A stretch of DNA of 64,000 nt from Lysobacteraceae bacterium PS02065 (GCA_029959555.1 JASCPI010000013.1:1-64000); one strand, 5' to 3'; shown: positions 45,167 through 54,474, counted from the first letter of the stretch. Notes: generated by a model from the letters alone, not told the origin. Program-made: numbers and translations.

Positions 45167-45175
45167 TGTGGATAA
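45167..45175. promoter_or_regulatory. DnaA box upstream of dnaB
   Basis: TGTGGATAA is a perfect inverse match to the DnaA box TTATCCACA. A two-mismatch relative (GGTGGACAA) lies about 30 bp nearer the gene. One perfect 9-mer is expected roughly once per several hundred kb in DNA of this GC content, so its place just before the helicase gene is notable. It could couple dnaB expression to DnaA. Confidence 0.4.
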
Positions 45176-45197
45176 CCTGTGCGGACGCCGCAACGCA

Positions 45198-45221
45198 AAC
45201 GGGCGCCTCGCGGCGCCCGTT
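45198..45221 (-). terminator. Hairpin after rplI
   Basis: AACGGGCGCC-TCGC-GGCGCCCGTT, a 10-bp stem read on the minus strand and followed by TGCGTTG. It lies 24 bp after the rplI stop and could separate the ribosomal genes from dnaB. The T-run is poor, so termination is probably partial. Confidence 0.6.
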
Positions 45222-45244
45222 GCGGTGTCGCGCGAAGCCGAGGA

Positions 45245-45697
45245 TCAGGCTTCGGGAACGACCACGACCTTGACGGTCGTCTGCACGTCGGCATGCAGGT
45301 GAACGCGCACGTCGAACTCGCCGATGTGGCGGATCGGGCCGTCGCCCTGAACGACTTCGCTCTTGTCGAGCGCGATGCCGGCGGCGGTGAACGCGTCGGC
45401 GATGTCACGCGGGCCGACCGAGCCGAACAGCTTGCCTTCGGTGCTCGCGTTGGCCTTGATCGTGACCGGCTCGGCGCCGTCGAACTGCGCCTTGCGCGCT
45501 TCCGCGCCGGCGAGCTGCTGGTTGGCCTTGGCCTCGTACTCGGCGCGGCGCTTCTCGAACTCGGCGAGGTTGGCTTCGGTCGCCGGAGCGGCCTTGCCCT
45601 GCGGCACGAGGTAGTTGCGGCCGTAGCCCGGCTTGACGTTGACCTTGTCGCCGAGGTTGCCGAGGTTCTTGACCTTCTGGAGGAGGATCAGTTGCAT
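45245..45697 (-). CDS. rplI: 50S ribosomal protein L9
   Basis: The 150-residue protein begins [36 protein letters not shown], the L9 signature, then has the connecting helix and the C-terminal domain. It binds 23S rRNA in the large subunit. It follows rpsR by 133 bp, giving the common order rpsF-rpsR-rplI. Confidence 0.97.
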   Translation of the reverse strand: MQLILLQKVKNLGNLGDKVNVKPGYGRNYLVPQGKAAPATEANLAEFEKRRAEYEAKANQQLAGAEARKAQFDGAEPVTIKANASTEGKLFGSVGPRDIADAFTAAGIALDKSEVVQGDGPIRHIGEFDVRVHLHADVQTTVKVVVVPEA

Positions 45698-45830
45698 GGG
45701 TGTCTCCGATTCGTTAGCACGGGCCGACGGCCGGTGCAGCGGGTGGCTGTCCGAATGTCGAACGTAGGTGGAAAACGCGACCGCTTCGTGACGGTGCCGG
45801 CGCGCCGCGGACGGGCGCCGGCCCGGTACG

Positions 45831-46055
45831 TCAGTGGCTGTCGCTGTACGGCAGCAGCGAGAGGAAGCGCGCGCGCTGCACGGCCACCGTCAGCTGGCGC
45901 TGGTAGCGCGCCTTGGTGCCGGTGATGCGGCTCGGCACGATCTTGCCGGTCTCGGTGATGTACTGGCGCAGCGTGTTGAGATCCTTGTAGTCGATCTCGG
46001 TGACGCCCTCGGCGGTGAAGCGGCAGAACTTCTTGCGGCGGAAGAACTTGGACAT
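45831..46055 (-). CDS. rpsR: 30S ribosomal protein S18
   Basis: The 74-residue protein contains the S18 core [43 protein letters not shown] (shown in parts: [36 protein letters not shown]). It pairs with S6 on 16S rRNA. Its start is 27 bp after the rpsF stop. Confidence 0.97.
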   Translation of the reverse strand: MSKFFRRKKFCRFTAEGVTEIDYKDLNTLRQYITETGKIVPSRITGTKARYQRQLTVAVQRARFLSLLPYSDSH

Positions 46056-46082
46056 GGTGTGCTCCGGAATGAGGGGGTCGGA

Positions 46083-46544
46083 TTACTCGGCGGCCGGGGT
46101 CGCGGCCGGCGCAGCGCGCTCGCCACGATCACCGCGGTCGCCGCGGTTGCCGCGCTCTTCGAAATCATCGCCACCGAAACCGGGGCCACCCTCGTCGTCG
46201 CGACGGCGACGGTCACCCTTGTCGTCCTTGTTCTTCATGATCGCCGACATCTCGGTCACGGCGTCGTCGCGCTTGACGACGAGGTGACGCAGGACGGCGT
46301 CGTTGAAACGGAAACCCGAGACCAGCTCGTCGAGGGCCGTCTGGCTCGCTTCGATGTTGAGCAGGACGTAGTGGGCCTTGGCCAGATGCTGGATCGGGAA
46401 CGCCAGCTGGCGACGGCCCCAGTCCTCGAGACGGTGGATCTTGCCGCCGTCGGCTTCGACGAGCGACTTGTAGCGCTCGACCATCGCGGGGACCTGCTCG
46501 CTCTGGTCCGGGTGGACCAGGAACACGACTTCATAATGACGCAT
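46083..46544 (-). CDS. rpsF: 30S ribosomal protein S6, with acidic/Arg-Gly-rich tail
   Basis: The 153-residue protein has the normal S6 domain ([31 protein letters not shown]). After about residue 102 comes an unusual tail rich in Asp, Arg and Gly ([35 protein letters not shown]). E. coli S6 also has an acidic tail that is modified with Glu by RimK; here the tail contains RGD repeats. The start at 46544 is preferred over an ATG five codons upstream because the first residues then match the family. Confidence 0.93.
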   Translation of the reverse strand: MRHYEVVFLVHPDQSEQVPAMVERYKSLVEADGGKIHRLEDWGRRQLAFPIQHLAKAHYVLLNIEASQTALDELVSGFRFNDAVLRHLVVKRDDAVTEMSAIMKNKDDKGDRRRRDDEGGPGFGGDDFEERGNRGDRGDRGERAAPAATPAAE

Positions 46545-46553
46545 GATGTTGAA

Positions 46554-46606
46554 CCTCATGGGTGTCCGCGCGATGCGCGGGGGCAGCCTCCCGCAGCGCG
46601 GTGAGG
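46554..46606 (-). ncRNA. Candidate S6:S18 autoregulatory leader hairpin
   Basis: In the rpsF 5' UTR, CCTCA pairs with TGAGG (outer stem), with an ACCG bulge on the 5' side and an inner CCGCGC/GCGCGG hairpin. The known S6:S18 leader motif has such a stem with a conserved CCG that mimics the 16S rRNA site. The fit is by eye and not by covariance model. Confidence 0.4.
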
Positions 46607-46643
46607 CGAGAATCCCTTTCCCGCAGACGGAAAAGGGGCGCGG

Positions 46644-46672
46644 ATGATAAGGGATTCAGTCGCTCGGGACAA
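46644..46672 (-). promoter_or_regulatory. Promoter of rpsF
   Basis: On the minus strand TTGTCC, 17 bp, TATCAT form a near-consensus -35/-10 pair. It lies 100 bp upstream of rpsF, placing the S6:S18-like hairpin in the transcribed leader. Confidence 0.7.
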
Positions 46673-46693
46673 GCCACCCCGCCCCGGGACGGC

Positions 46694-47863
46694 TCACAGC
46701 GCGTGCTGGGATGCCGGCGGATCGCGCAGCCAGGCTGCCCAGTCGCGTGCGAGCGCCGCGAGGCCGCCCGGATAGGATGCTTCGAGCAGCGCCGGCGCGT
46801 CGACCGGCCGGCACGAGTCGGCACGCTGCGCGGCCAGCAGGCCGCCGAGCGCCTTGCGCCCGTCCGGTCGCGCCATGAGCACGGCCACGAGCGCGTAGGC
46901 GTGCAGGTAGCGCGCCTCGCGGCCCGGCGCGTAGAACGCCTCGCCCTCGCGCGCGAGCAGGTCGACCAGGGCCTCGTCGCCGGAGCCCGCGACGACCACA
47001 GCAGACTCGCGCAGCGCCACGCGGTCGCGCGTGCCGTCGACCGCGACGCCCATGCCGCGCGTCGTCGCACGTTCGAACCAGGCCGCGAGACCTTCGTTGA
47101 TCGCCACCGGCAGCAGGCCGACGCGCTCGTGCAGCAGCGCGTGCGCGATCTCGTGGCGCACGACGGTGCGGTTGCCGTGCTCGTCGGGCTGCAGGCGCAC
47201 GGTGATCGCACGCTCCTTCGACGAATACGCACCCGCCGACGTCGCCAGCGCGGGCTGGCCGATGCGCTCCGCATAGGCTTCGGCCGACGCGACGAACACG
47301 ATCTCGAGCGCGAGTCCGGCCTCGGCGTCGACGCCGAGGCCTTCACGCAGCACGCGGTCGACCATGAGTGCATCGGCCACCGCGTCCTGCTCGAGACCGG
47401 ACGGCAGGTTGGTGTCCTCGCCGCGCGCACGCACGCTCACGGGTGGCAGGCCCGCGACCTCGCTGCGACGGTAGTCCTGCACCGCGCCGGTCGGCGGGCG
47501 ATCCGAATAATGCGTGATGCCGCGCGCGTCGACCCAGCGGTGTACGGCGACGCGCTGTCCGCGCACGGAGGTGCCCGTGCCGGCGAGGCAGCGCGCGGGA
47601 TCGGGCAACGCGTGGCGCACGAACGCGGCCATGCTCTCGACGTCGTGCGCGGTCACGGGTGGCGCCTGCGCGGCACCGACCGAGGTCTCGCGCACCGCGG
47701 AAGCCGTGGCGCCCGTCGTCGCCGATGCATGCCCCGCGACGTCGGGTGCTGGCGCCCGCTCCGGCTCGTGCGCGACATCCGGAAGGTCGACGAGGGCGGC
47801 CTGCACCCACCATGCGAGCGCGGCGAGCAACGCGACCACGGCGACGATCCCGGCGGACCTCAT
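46694..47863 (-). CDS. Probable zincin metallopeptidase (peptidase MA-like) with DUF4124 segment
   Basis: The 389-residue protein has an N-terminal membrane anchor or signal (about 3-24), a DUF4124-type segment (VHRWVDARGITHYSDRPP, near 108-126) and a C-terminal gluzincin-like region. The zinc motif HEIAHALLH is followed 16 residues later by NEGLAAWFE, which gives the third ligand Glu. The layout suggests a periplasmic, membrane-tethered metallopeptidase; substrate unknown. Its start overlaps the stop of the DUF2127-like gene by four bases, so they are coupled. Confidence 0.8.
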   Translation of the reverse strand: MRSAGIVAVVALLAALAWWVQAALVDLPDVAHEPERAPAPDVAGHASATTGATASAVRETSVGAAQAPPVTAHDVESMAAFVRHALPDPARCLAGTGTSVRGQRVAVHRWVDARGITHYSDRPPTGAVQDYRRSEVAGLPPVSVRARGEDTNLPSGLEQDAVADALMVDRVLREGLGVDAEAGLALEIVFVASAEAYAERIGQPALATSAGAYSSKERAITVRLQPDEHGNRTVVRHEIAHALLHERVGLLPVAINEGLAAWFERATTRGMGVAVDGTRDRVALRESAVVVAGSGDEALVDLLAREGEAFYAPGREARYLHAYALVAVLMARPDGRKALGGLLAAQRADSCRPVDAPALLEASYPGGLAALARDWAAWLRDPPASQHAL

Positions 47864-48333
47864 GCGCGCGCACGCCTCGGCACATGACGACGCAGCAACG
47901 TGACGAGCCACGCGAGGATCGCGAGATTGACCACGATCGCCGCGATACTCAGCGCATCGACGCGCTCGACGAGCGCCCACACCTCGAACGGCAACAACGA
48001 CGCGGTCGCGACAACCGTCAGCCATTCGGCCCAACGGCGTCCGCGCCACAGGCCGACGCCCTCGGTCGCGAACAGGCACGCGTACACGAGCGCGACGGCG
48101 CCGAGTTCGCGTACGCGCAGCGGCGGCATCGCGGCGATCGTGTCGAGCAACGCGCGCGCGCCGACATGCGCATCGAGCAATGGCGATGCCGCGAGCGCGT
48201 GCATCGCATGCGGCAAGGCCTCGCCGCCCGCGACGCTCCACGCGGCGACGCCGAAAGTCGCGAGCGCGGCACTCTTGGCGAGCTTGAACACGGCGATGGC
48301 GCGCAGCAGGCGCGGTTCGGCGACCTCATCCAT
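47860..48333 (-). CDS. DUF2127-like small membrane protein
   Basis: The 157-residue protein has four predicted helices. The features resemble DUF2127: LRAIAVFKLAKSAALATFGVAAW, ALVYACLFATEGVGLWRGRRWAEWLTVVAT and FEVWALVERVDALSIAAIVVNLAIL. The role is unknown. It overlaps the following metallopeptidase gene by four bases (ATGA). The start at 48333 is the first ATG before the first helix. Confidence 0.85.
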   Translation of the reverse strand: MDEVAEPRLLRAIAVFKLAKSAALATFGVAAWSVAGGEALPHAMHALAASPLLDAHVGARALLDTIAAMPPLRVRELGAVALVYACLFATEGVGLWRGRRWAEWLTVVATASLLPFEVWALVERVDALSIAAIVVNLAILAWLVTLLRRHVPRRARA

Positions 48334-49125
<792 letters not shown>

Positions 49126-49135
49126 GGGGAGGACG

Positions 49136-49141
49136 ATGCTA
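49136..49141 (-). promoter_or_regulatory. Probable -10 element of ssrA
   Basis: TAGCAT, preceded by TGC as an extended -10, lies 11 bp before the mature tmRNA 5' end on the minus strand. The -35 region (CTGACC) is a poor match. Confidence 0.45.
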
Positions 49142-49239
49142 GCACGCGTGCCGCATCGCGGTCAGGAACATGCGGTCGCGACGCGGCGATTCAAGCGACG
49201 GCGCGCGGAGCTCGCGCGTCGCCAGGCCAACACGCCGCC

Positions 49240-49731
49240 TCACGCCTCGCGGTTGTGCGAGCGCATCGCGCGCTGCTTGTCGCGGGCCCAGTCCTTGTCC
49301 TTCTCGGCGTTGCGCTTGTCGTGGTCCTGCTTGCCGCGCGCGAGGCCGATCTCGAGCTTGACCTTGTTCTTCTTCCAGTACATCGCGAGCGGCACGATCG
49401 TGTAGCCCTTGCGCTCGACCGCGCCGACGAGCTTGTCGATCTCGGCGCGATGCAGCAGCAGCTTGCGCGTGCGGCGATCCTCGGCGACGACGTGCGTCGA
49501 GGCCGAGATCAGCGGCGGGATCGACGCGCCGAACAGCACGATCTCGCCGTGGCGCACGATCGCGTAGGCATCGGTCAGGTTGATGCGACCCGCGCGCAGG
49601 CTCTTGACCTCCCAGCCGAGCAACGCGATGCCGGCCTCGTAGCGCTCGTCGATGTGGTATTCGTGGCGCGCGCGCTTGTTCAGCGCGATCGTGCCGCCGG
49701 ACGTCGTGTCCTTGTCTTTCTTGTTGGCCAT
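49240..49731 (-). CDS. smpB: SsrA-binding protein SmpB
   Basis: The 163-residue protein has the SmpB core [33 protein letters not shown] (in parts: [37 protein letters not shown]) and the basic C-terminal tail ([20 protein letters not shown]) that enters the mRNA channel. It binds tmRNA and brings it to stalled ribosomes. It is upstream of ssrA on the same strand and divergent from ratA, with 96 bp between the starts. Confidence 0.96.
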   Translation of the reverse strand: MANKKDKDTTSGGTIALNKRARHEYHIDERYEAGIALLGWEVKSLRAGRINLTDAYAIVRHGEIVLFGASIPPLISASTHVVAEDRRTRKLLLHRAEIDKLVGAVERKGYTIVPLAMYWKKNKVKLEIGLARGKQDHDKRNAEKDKDWARDKQRAMRSHNREA

Positions 49732-49827
49732 CTTCGGTACACTGATCCACTGGTGGCCGCGCATGACGCGCGGTGGTTCGATCGACGCATCGCGCGCCCG
49801 GCGCGGTCCCCGCACAGCGAGCAGCAC

Positions 49828-50259
49828 GTGATCCAGATTCGCCGCAGCGCCCTCGTGCGCCAGACCGCGGAACGGATGTTCGATCTCGTCAACGACGTCG
49901 AAGCATACCCGAGGCGATTCGGGTGGTGCTCCGCGGCGCGCGTACTCGAGCGCGACGGCGATACGCTGGTCGCACGGCTCGACCTGCGCATGGCCGGCAT
50001 CACACAGGCGTTCACGACGCGCAACTCGGTCACGCGCCCCGAGCGCATCCACCTCGCCTTCGTCGACGGGCCATTCCGCTCGCTCGAAGGCGAGTGGACG
50101 TTCCTGGGGTTCGGCGACGAGGGCTGCAAGGTCGCGCTCGCCCTCGATTTCGATTACGCCGGCACGTTCACCGCACCGGCGCTGCGCATGGGCTTCCGCA
50201 GCCTCGCCGACCGCATGGTCGACGACTTCTGCGCCGCCGCGCGCCAGACCGATGGCTGA
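49828..50259 (+). CDS. ratA: RatA/Coq10-family START-domain protein
   Basis: The 143-residue protein is a polyketide-cyclase/START fold: [31 protein letters not shown] and a C-terminal helix [22 protein letters not shown]. coli RatA was described as a toxin blocking 70S assembly; the fold is also that of the ubiquinone-binding Coq10. Which applies here is unclear. It overlaps rnfH by eight bases. The GTG start at 49828 is chosen by family N terminus; the longer frame overlaps smpB. Confidence 0.9.
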   Translation: MIQIRRSALVRQTAERMFDLVNDVEAYPRRFGWCSAARVLERDGDTLVARLDLRMAGITQAFTTRNSVTRPERIHLAFVDGPFRSLEGEWTFLGFGDEGCKVALALDFDYAGTFTAPALRMGFRSLADRMVDDFCAAARQTDG

Positions 50260-50536
50260 GACGATCCGCGTCGAGGTGGCCTATGCCGAGCCGCAGCGAC
50301 AGTTCCTGCGTGCGCTCGAGGTTCCCGCCGGCACGACGCTGGAGCAGGCGATCGGCGCGTCGGGCCTCGCCGAAGCGTTCGGCATCGACGTCGATGCGCT
50401 CGAGGCCGGCATCTGGTCGAAACGCCGTGACCGCGGCAGCGTGCTCGCGGATGGCGATCGCGTCGAGCTTTACCGTCCGCTCGTCGTCGATCCGAAAGAG
50501 GCCCGGCGACGCCGGGCCGTGAAGCGCACGGGCTGA
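50252..50536 (+). CDS. rnfH: RnfH family (UPF0125) protein
   Basis: The 94-residue beta-grasp protein has [53 protein letters not shown] and [10 protein letters not shown], all typical of the RnfH/RatB family. The role is unknown; it is nearly always next to ratA, as here, with an 8-bp overlap. It converges on bamE with a two-base gap. Confidence 0.93.
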   Translation: MAETIRVEVAYAEPQRQFLRALEVPAGTTLEQAIGASGLAEAFGIDVDALEAGIWSKRRDRGSVLADGDRVELYRPLVVDPKEARRRRAVKRTG

Positions 50537-50538
50537 TA

Positions 50539-50967
50539 TCAGCCCTGACCGCCGCCACCACCACCGCCGCCACCGCGGCGCTTCTTGTCCTCGTCCTCGC
50601 GCTTCTCGTCCGGATACTGGCGCTTGTACTTGCGTGCGTCGCGTATGAGCGAGTCGGGATCCTCGGGGAAGTAGTCGCCCTCGATGCGCGCGAGCGATTC
50701 GTTCTCGAAGTAGAGCACGAGGTCCTTGCTCTCCATCGAGCCGCGGCCGCGACGGATGCTCGAGACGTAGTCCCAGCGGTCCTGGTCGAACGGGCTGACC
50801 ACCGACGGCGAGCCCATCACGAGCAGCACCTGGCGCTTGCTCATGCCGGGCTTGAGCGAATCGACCTGGTCCTTGTCGAACAGGTTGCCCTGCTGGACGT
50901 CGAGCTTGTAGAGCAGACCGCAACCGGTCATCGGAACGAGGGCGAGCAGGACGAGCCAGCGCAGCAT
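50539..50967 (-). CDS. bamE: Outer-membrane assembly lipoprotein BamE
   Basis: The 142-residue precursor has a lipobox (LVPMTGC, Cys16). The BamE core follows: VDSLKPGMSKRQVLLVMGSPSVVSPFDQDRWDYV and LVLYFENESLARIEGDYFPE. The C-terminal extension (KYKRQYPDEKREDEDKKRRGGGG) is a charged tail ending in a run of Gly. It belongs to the BAM complex that inserts outer-membrane proteins. It is divergent from fur, an arrangement conserved in many gammaproteobacteria; 94 bp separate the starts. Confidence 0.94.
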   Translation of the reverse strand: MLRWLVLLALVPMTGCGLLYKLDVQQGNLFDKDQVDSLKPGMSKRQVLLVMGSPSVVSPFDQDRWDYVSSIRRGRGSMESKDLVLYFENESLARIEGDYFPEDPDSLIRDARKYKRQYPDEKREDEDKKRRGGGGGGGGGQG

Positions 50968-51061
50968 GTGGGGGAAATCCGACGGAGCGAAGTCGCGCGA
51001 TGATACACTAGGCGATCTTCTGCAAACGTTATGGCGCGTGCCGGCGCCCCGGAGGATCACG

Positions 51062-51472
51062 ATGGAATCGACCGACCTGCGCAAGGTGGGACTCAAGGTC
51101 ACGCACCCGCGCATGCGCATCCTCGAGATCCTCGAATCTCTGGACGGCAAGCACCTCACGGCCGAGGACATCTACCGCCAGCTGCTCGAGCACCAGGACG
51201 ACATCGGCCTCGCCACGGTCTACCGCGTGCTGACCCAGTTCGAGGCCGCCGGCCTCGTGCTCAAGCACAATTTCGAGGGCGGCCAGGCCGTCTACGAGCT
51301 CGACCGCGGCAAGCACCACGACCACATGGTCGACGTCGACACGGGCAAGGTCATCGAATTCACGAGCGACGAGATCGAGCGCCTGCAGCGCGAGATCGCC
51401 GACAAGCACGGCTACGTGATCGAGGAACACAGCCTCGTGCTGTACGTGCGCGCCAAGCGCAAGAAGGGCTGA
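51062..51472 (+). CDS. fur: Ferric uptake regulator Fur
   Basis: The 136-residue regulator has the Fur winged helix (KVTHPRMRILEILE, ATVYRVLTQFEAAGLV) and the metal-site His cluster HHDHMVDVDTGKV. It lacks the CxxC zinc pair present in some Fur proteins. It represses iron uptake genes with Fe(II). GGAGG is placed seven bases before the start. It is divergent from bamE. Confidence 0.95.
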   Translation: MESTDLRKVGLKVTHPRMRILEILESLDGKHLTAEDIYRQLLEHQDDIGLATVYRVLTQFEAAGLVLKHNFEGGQAVYELDRGKHHDHMVDVDTGKVIEFTSDEIERLQREIADKHGYVIEEHSLVLYVRAKRKKG

Positions 51473-51489
51473 CTCGCGCGCGCCGCGCT

Positions 51490-52299
51490 TCAGCGCGCGG
51501 CGTGCCCCGCGACCTGGGATTTTTCGAGGAAGCGCGCGATCGCTTCGGCGTAGCCGCGCTCGCGCGAGATCGAGTCGTGCCCGGCGTCCTCGAACGCGAC
51601 CACCAGTGCATGCACGCCGAGTGCGGCGACGAGCCGATCGGTGTTGGCCGGCGGCACGACCACGTCACGCCCCGCGCGCAGCACGAGCACGGGCCCTTCG
51701 TAGCCTGCAAGGTTGGCGACCGAGTCGAAGCGGTCGCGCAGCAGCCAGCGCACCGGCACGACGGGGACATGCGCGGCCGCGGTTTCGACGAGGCTGTCGA
51801 AAGGCGTCACCAGCACGAGCCGGTCGACCGGGCGACGCGCGGCGAGATCGCTCGCGACGCCGCTGCCTAGGCTGCGGCCGAGCACGGCGATCGGCGCGTC
51901 GGGATGGCGCCGGCGCACCTCGTCGAACAGTGCCATCGCGTCGCTGCGCAGCCCTTCCTCGCTCGGCGAGCCGGTGCTGCCCGCGTAGCCGCGGTAGGCG
52001 ACGAGGTAGGTCGTCACGTCCGGCAGCATCGCCGCGAGTTCGTTTCGCGACCAGGCGACGCGTTCACCGTTGCCGCCGAAATACAGCAGCACGCGCTCGT
52101 GCCCCGGATTCGCGATCCAGCCGCGCAAGGTCTCGTCGCCGCTGCGCAGCTCGATATCCGCGGGAATGTCCTCGGTCCACGCGCCCGCGCCGGGATAGAC
52201 GAGGTTGCGCTGCATGACGCCGAGGTACGCGCACACCGCGACCCAGGCGATCGCGGCTACGCGCACGATCGACACGAGGATCCGGCGCAAGGGCTTCAT
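51490..52299 (-). CDS. Membrane-anchored alpha/beta hydrolase
   Basis: The 269-residue protein begins with a membrane segment (about 7-28), then a hydrolase domain. It has an oxyanion region LLYFGGNGE, the nucleophile elbow GRSLGSG (Ser near 145), an acid in LRAGRDVVVPP and a catalytic His in DAGHDSISRE. It resembles the YfhR/BEM46-like family. The substrate is unknown. It is convergent with fur, 17 bp apart. The ATG at 52299 gives the hydrophobic N terminus directly. Confidence 0.87.
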   Translation of the reverse strand: MKPLRRILVSIVRVAAIAWVAVCAYLGVMQRNLVYPGAGAWTEDIPADIELRSGDETLRGWIANPGHERVLLYFGGNGERVAWSRNELAAMLPDVTTYLVAYRGYAGSTGSPSEEGLRSDAMALFDEVRRRHPDAPIAVLGRSLGSGVASDLAARRPVDRLVLVTPFDSLVETAAAHVPVVPVRWLLRDRFDSVANLAGYEGPVLVLRAGRDVVVPPANTDRLVAALGVHALVVAFEDAGHDSISRERGYAEAIARFLEKSQVAGHAAR

Positions 52300-52453
52300 G
52301 CGGCCCGCAGGTACGGCTCTCGACACGAATGTGGGCTCCGGTTGCACGCGGCAGTTGACGAATGCGCTCGCGCACAGAATAATGCCGCCCCTCGCCGGAC
52401 GGCCCCGCGCACTGCAGCAAGCAGTGACAAGGCCAGAAACGCGACCGCTCCAT

Positions 52454-52530
52454 GCGCCCGTAGCTCAGTTGGATAGAGTACCAGGCTACGAACTTGGTGG
52501 TCGGGAGTTCGAATCTCTCCGGGCGCGCCA
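52454..52530 (+). tRNA. tRNA-Arg (anticodon ACG)
   Basis: A 77-nt cloverleaf with acceptor stem GCGCCCG/CGGGCGC, D arm GCTC..GAGT, anticodon CTACGAA, T arm GGGAGTTCGAATCTCTC and an encoded CCA. The A34 of ACG would be edited to inosine to read CGU, CGC and CGA. A strong hairpin follows. Confidence 0.95.
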
Positions 52531-52541
52531 TATGCAGAACG

Positions 52542-52573
52542 AACAGGCCGGTGGGCATGCCCACCGGCCTGTT
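52542..52573 (+). terminator. Terminator after tRNA-Arg
   Basis: AACAGGCCGGTGGGC-AT-GCCCACCGGCCTGTT, a 15-bp perfect stem followed by TCGTTT, 12 bp past the tRNA end. Confidence 0.9.
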
Positions 52574-52653
52574 TCGTTTCAGGCGTCACGTTACGCGCAC
52601 GCGCACCTGCCTGCAGACGTCGGCAACACGGACGATGCCGCTATGCTTGTGCG

Positions 52654-53403
52654 ATGAATCGCCGCAGCCCGTTCCACCCCGCCCTCCTTCTCGCCGCCTT
52701 GCTCGCGCTCGGCGGATGCGTGAGCCGCTCGGTCGTCATCGAGCAGGGTCCCGACGGCGAACCCGTCGTCGTCGAAGCCTCCGAAGAGGCACCGAACGCG
52801 TTCGAGCCTGTCGCCGGACGCGGCCCGGACGTCGTCGCCACGTTGCGCGCGGCGCCGGCGCCCGCGCAGCCCGAGTTCATCGATGGCCGCAACCTCGTCG
52901 CGGACCAGCGCGCGCTCGCGGCACGCAGCTTCGTGCTGGTCGGCGAGGCGCGCTTCGACACGACCGACGTCGACGCCCACGCGAAGGCACTCGAGATCGG
53001 CCGCGAGGTCGGTGCCGACCAGGTCCAGGTCTACACGTCGCATGTCGATGGCGATGCCGGCCACGGCGCGCCGCGCTACCTCGCCCGCTACTTCGTGCGC
53101 TTCAAGCTGCTGTTCGGCGCGACGTTCCGCAATCTCACCGCGACCGAGCGCACGACGCTCGACGTCGCCGGCGGCGTGCAGATCGGTTCGGTCGTCGGCG
53201 GCACGCCGGCCTCGCAGGCCAACCTGCTCGCGGGCGACTACGTGCTCGCGGTCAACGCGCAGTCGTTCAACGACCGCGGCGAGTTCCAGGCCCTGCTGCG
53301 CGACCACGCCGGCAAGCCCGTGACGCTGACGATCCGCCGCAACGACATCACGATGGACCGCGTCGTGCGGCTCGGCGCGATGCCGGCCGCGGGCACGCCC
53401 TGA
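52654..53403 (+). CDS. Lipoprotein with PDZ domain
   Basis: The 249-residue protein has a lipobox (LALGGC, Cys22). A middle part follows (AARSFVLVGEARFDTTDVDAHAKALEIGREVGADQVQVY). A C-terminal PDZ domain occupies about 165-240 (VQIGSVVGGTPASQANLLAGDYVLAVNAQSFNDRGEFQALL). No protease domain is present, so it is probably an adaptor or scaffold in the envelope. Position +2 after Cys is Ser, which predicts outer-membrane sorting. The gene stands alone after tRNA-Arg. Confidence 0.82.
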   Translation: MNRRSPFHPALLLAALLALGGCVSRSVVIEQGPDGEPVVVEASEEAPNAFEPVAGRGPDVVATLRAAPAPAQPEFIDGRNLVADQRALAARSFVLVGEARFDTTDVDAHAKALEIGREVGADQVQVYTSHVDGDAGHGAPRYLARYFVRFKLLFGATFRNLTATERTTLDVAGGVQIGSVVGGTPASQANLLAGDYVLAVNAQSFNDRGEFQALLRDHAGKPVTLTIRRNDITMDRVVRLGAMPAAGTP

Positions 53404-53538
53404 CGAGGCCCGGCGAAAACACCGTTCCGGGCTTGCTGGGGTCGCGTCGACTCCGTCTTGTCTGCGTCCCGCAGGCGCACGCCGGGCGCCGAACGAGTTG
53501 CCGTGTCGATGCCACCGCGTTGCCGATCCACACAGCAC

Positions 53539-53571
53539 GTCGCCCCGGCGAAGGCCGGGGCCCAGTGCCTT
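53539..53571 (+). repeat. REP family B unit
   Basis: GTCGCCCCGGCGAAGGCCGG..GGCCCAGTGCCTT, a palindromic intergenic repeat of a type common in proteobacteria. It is paired with an inverted copy 86 bp away. Confidence 0.75.
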
Positions 53572-53657
53572 CCGCGGTGAAGCGTGGCTTGGCCCTCGTC
53601 CCGCGATGCCGCACGCCCACATCCCGCGCCTCGCTCTAAAGCCCGCCATGACATCGA

Positions 53658-53690
53658 AAGGCGCTGGGCCCCGGCCTGCGCCGGGGCGAC
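53658..53690 (-). repeat. REP family B unit (inverted copy)
   Basis: Reverse complement of the unit at 53539 with only two differences across 33 bp. The pair could fold into one long stem-loop. Confidence 0.75.
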
Positions 53691-53802
53691 GGGGCTCTTG
53701 TCTGGGAGGCGATTCCACCGTACGGGACGACGTCTAAACGGGTGCCAACCTCTGTCGCCGCTCGGACGAAGTGCCGTCCCGCATGACCACGGGCAGGTCG
53801 TG

Positions 53803-53834
53803 CAGGGCGGAACCGCCTAAGGCGATTCCGTCGT
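53803..53834 (+). repeat. REP family A unit (lone copy)
   Basis: CAGGGCGGAACCGCCT..GGCGATTCCGTCGTG, with one substitution in the right arm. Unlike the other copies it has no inverted partner nearby. Confidence 0.7.
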
Positions 53835-53973
53835 GCAGGACGCCGCCGCACATCCGGACCGCATGACGCGCCGACATCGCGCTGCGGCTCGTGTGTCCCG
53901 GGGGCACTGCGAGGCTCCCGCATGAGCCGATGCGCATGGATCCACACCGGCCCGAAAGCGGTCACCCGCCGCG

Positions 53974-54474
53974 TCAGTCCTGCAACGCGAGCACGAGATC
54001 ACCGCGATCGAGCGCGGCGGTGCCGCTGCGCGCGAGCTCGAGCACGGGCGCGAACGCGGCGAGGTCGTCGAGAACGCCGCTGATGTGCGCGCCGCGGCCC
54101 GTGAACTGCAGCGTGCGCGTCGACGGCGTCTCGTCGAGCGTGATGCCGTAGCGCCGGTGCGTGAAGTCGGCGATGCGCGTGCTCGTTTCGGGCGTCGAGG
54201 CGACCTTGACGATGAGCAGCTCCGACTCGAGGTGCTCGCGGCTGGTCAGGTCGGCGATCTCGAGCACGTCGACGAGCTTGCGCGACTGGTTGATGATCTG
54301 CGCGATGACGGCGTCGTCGCCGGTCGTGACGAGGGTCAGCCGCGAGATGCTCGGATCGTGCGTGGTCGCGACGGTCAACGACTCGATGTTGTAGCCGCGT
54401 GCCGAGAACATGCCGGCCACGCGCGCGAGCGCGCCGGCCTCGTTCTGCATGAGGATCGCGATGATGTGGCGCAT
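53974..54474 (-). CDS. ilvH: Acetolactate synthase small (regulatory) subunit
   Basis: The 166-residue protein has the ACT domain MRHIIAILMQNEAGALARVAGMFSARGYNIESLTVA (in parts: QNEAGALARVAGMFSARGY, NIESLTVATTHD) and a second ACT-like domain. It binds valine and feedback-controls the large subunit. It is the last gene of the branched-chain operon; its start shares one base with the ilvB stop (TGATG). Confidence 0.95.
   Translation of the reverse strand: MRHIIAILMQNEAGALARVAGMFSARGYNIESLTVATTHDPSISRLTLVTTGDDAVIAQIINQSRKLVDVLEIADLTSREHLESELLIVKVASTPETSTRIADFTHRRYGITLDETPSTRTLQFTGRGAHISGVLDDLAAFAPVLELARSGTAALDRGDLVLALQD

Larger units (their letters stand above)
53404..53973. other. Repeat-rich intergenic region
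   Basis: A 570-bp gap between the convergent PDZ lipoprotein and ilvH genes. It contains an inverted pair of family B repeats and one family A REP unit, annotated separately. Open frames through it translate repeat sequence and are not credible genes. Confidence 0.65.

Noticed and set aside
46083..46544. Frameshift in rpsF causing the long tail
   Set aside because: The frame is continuous, the tail keeps ordered RGD/RGE repeats, and rpsR follows at normal spacing, so an extension is more likely than an error.
53498..53737. Frames across the family B repeats
   Set aside because: Their sequence comes from the repeats themselves (RRPGPSAF-type strings).
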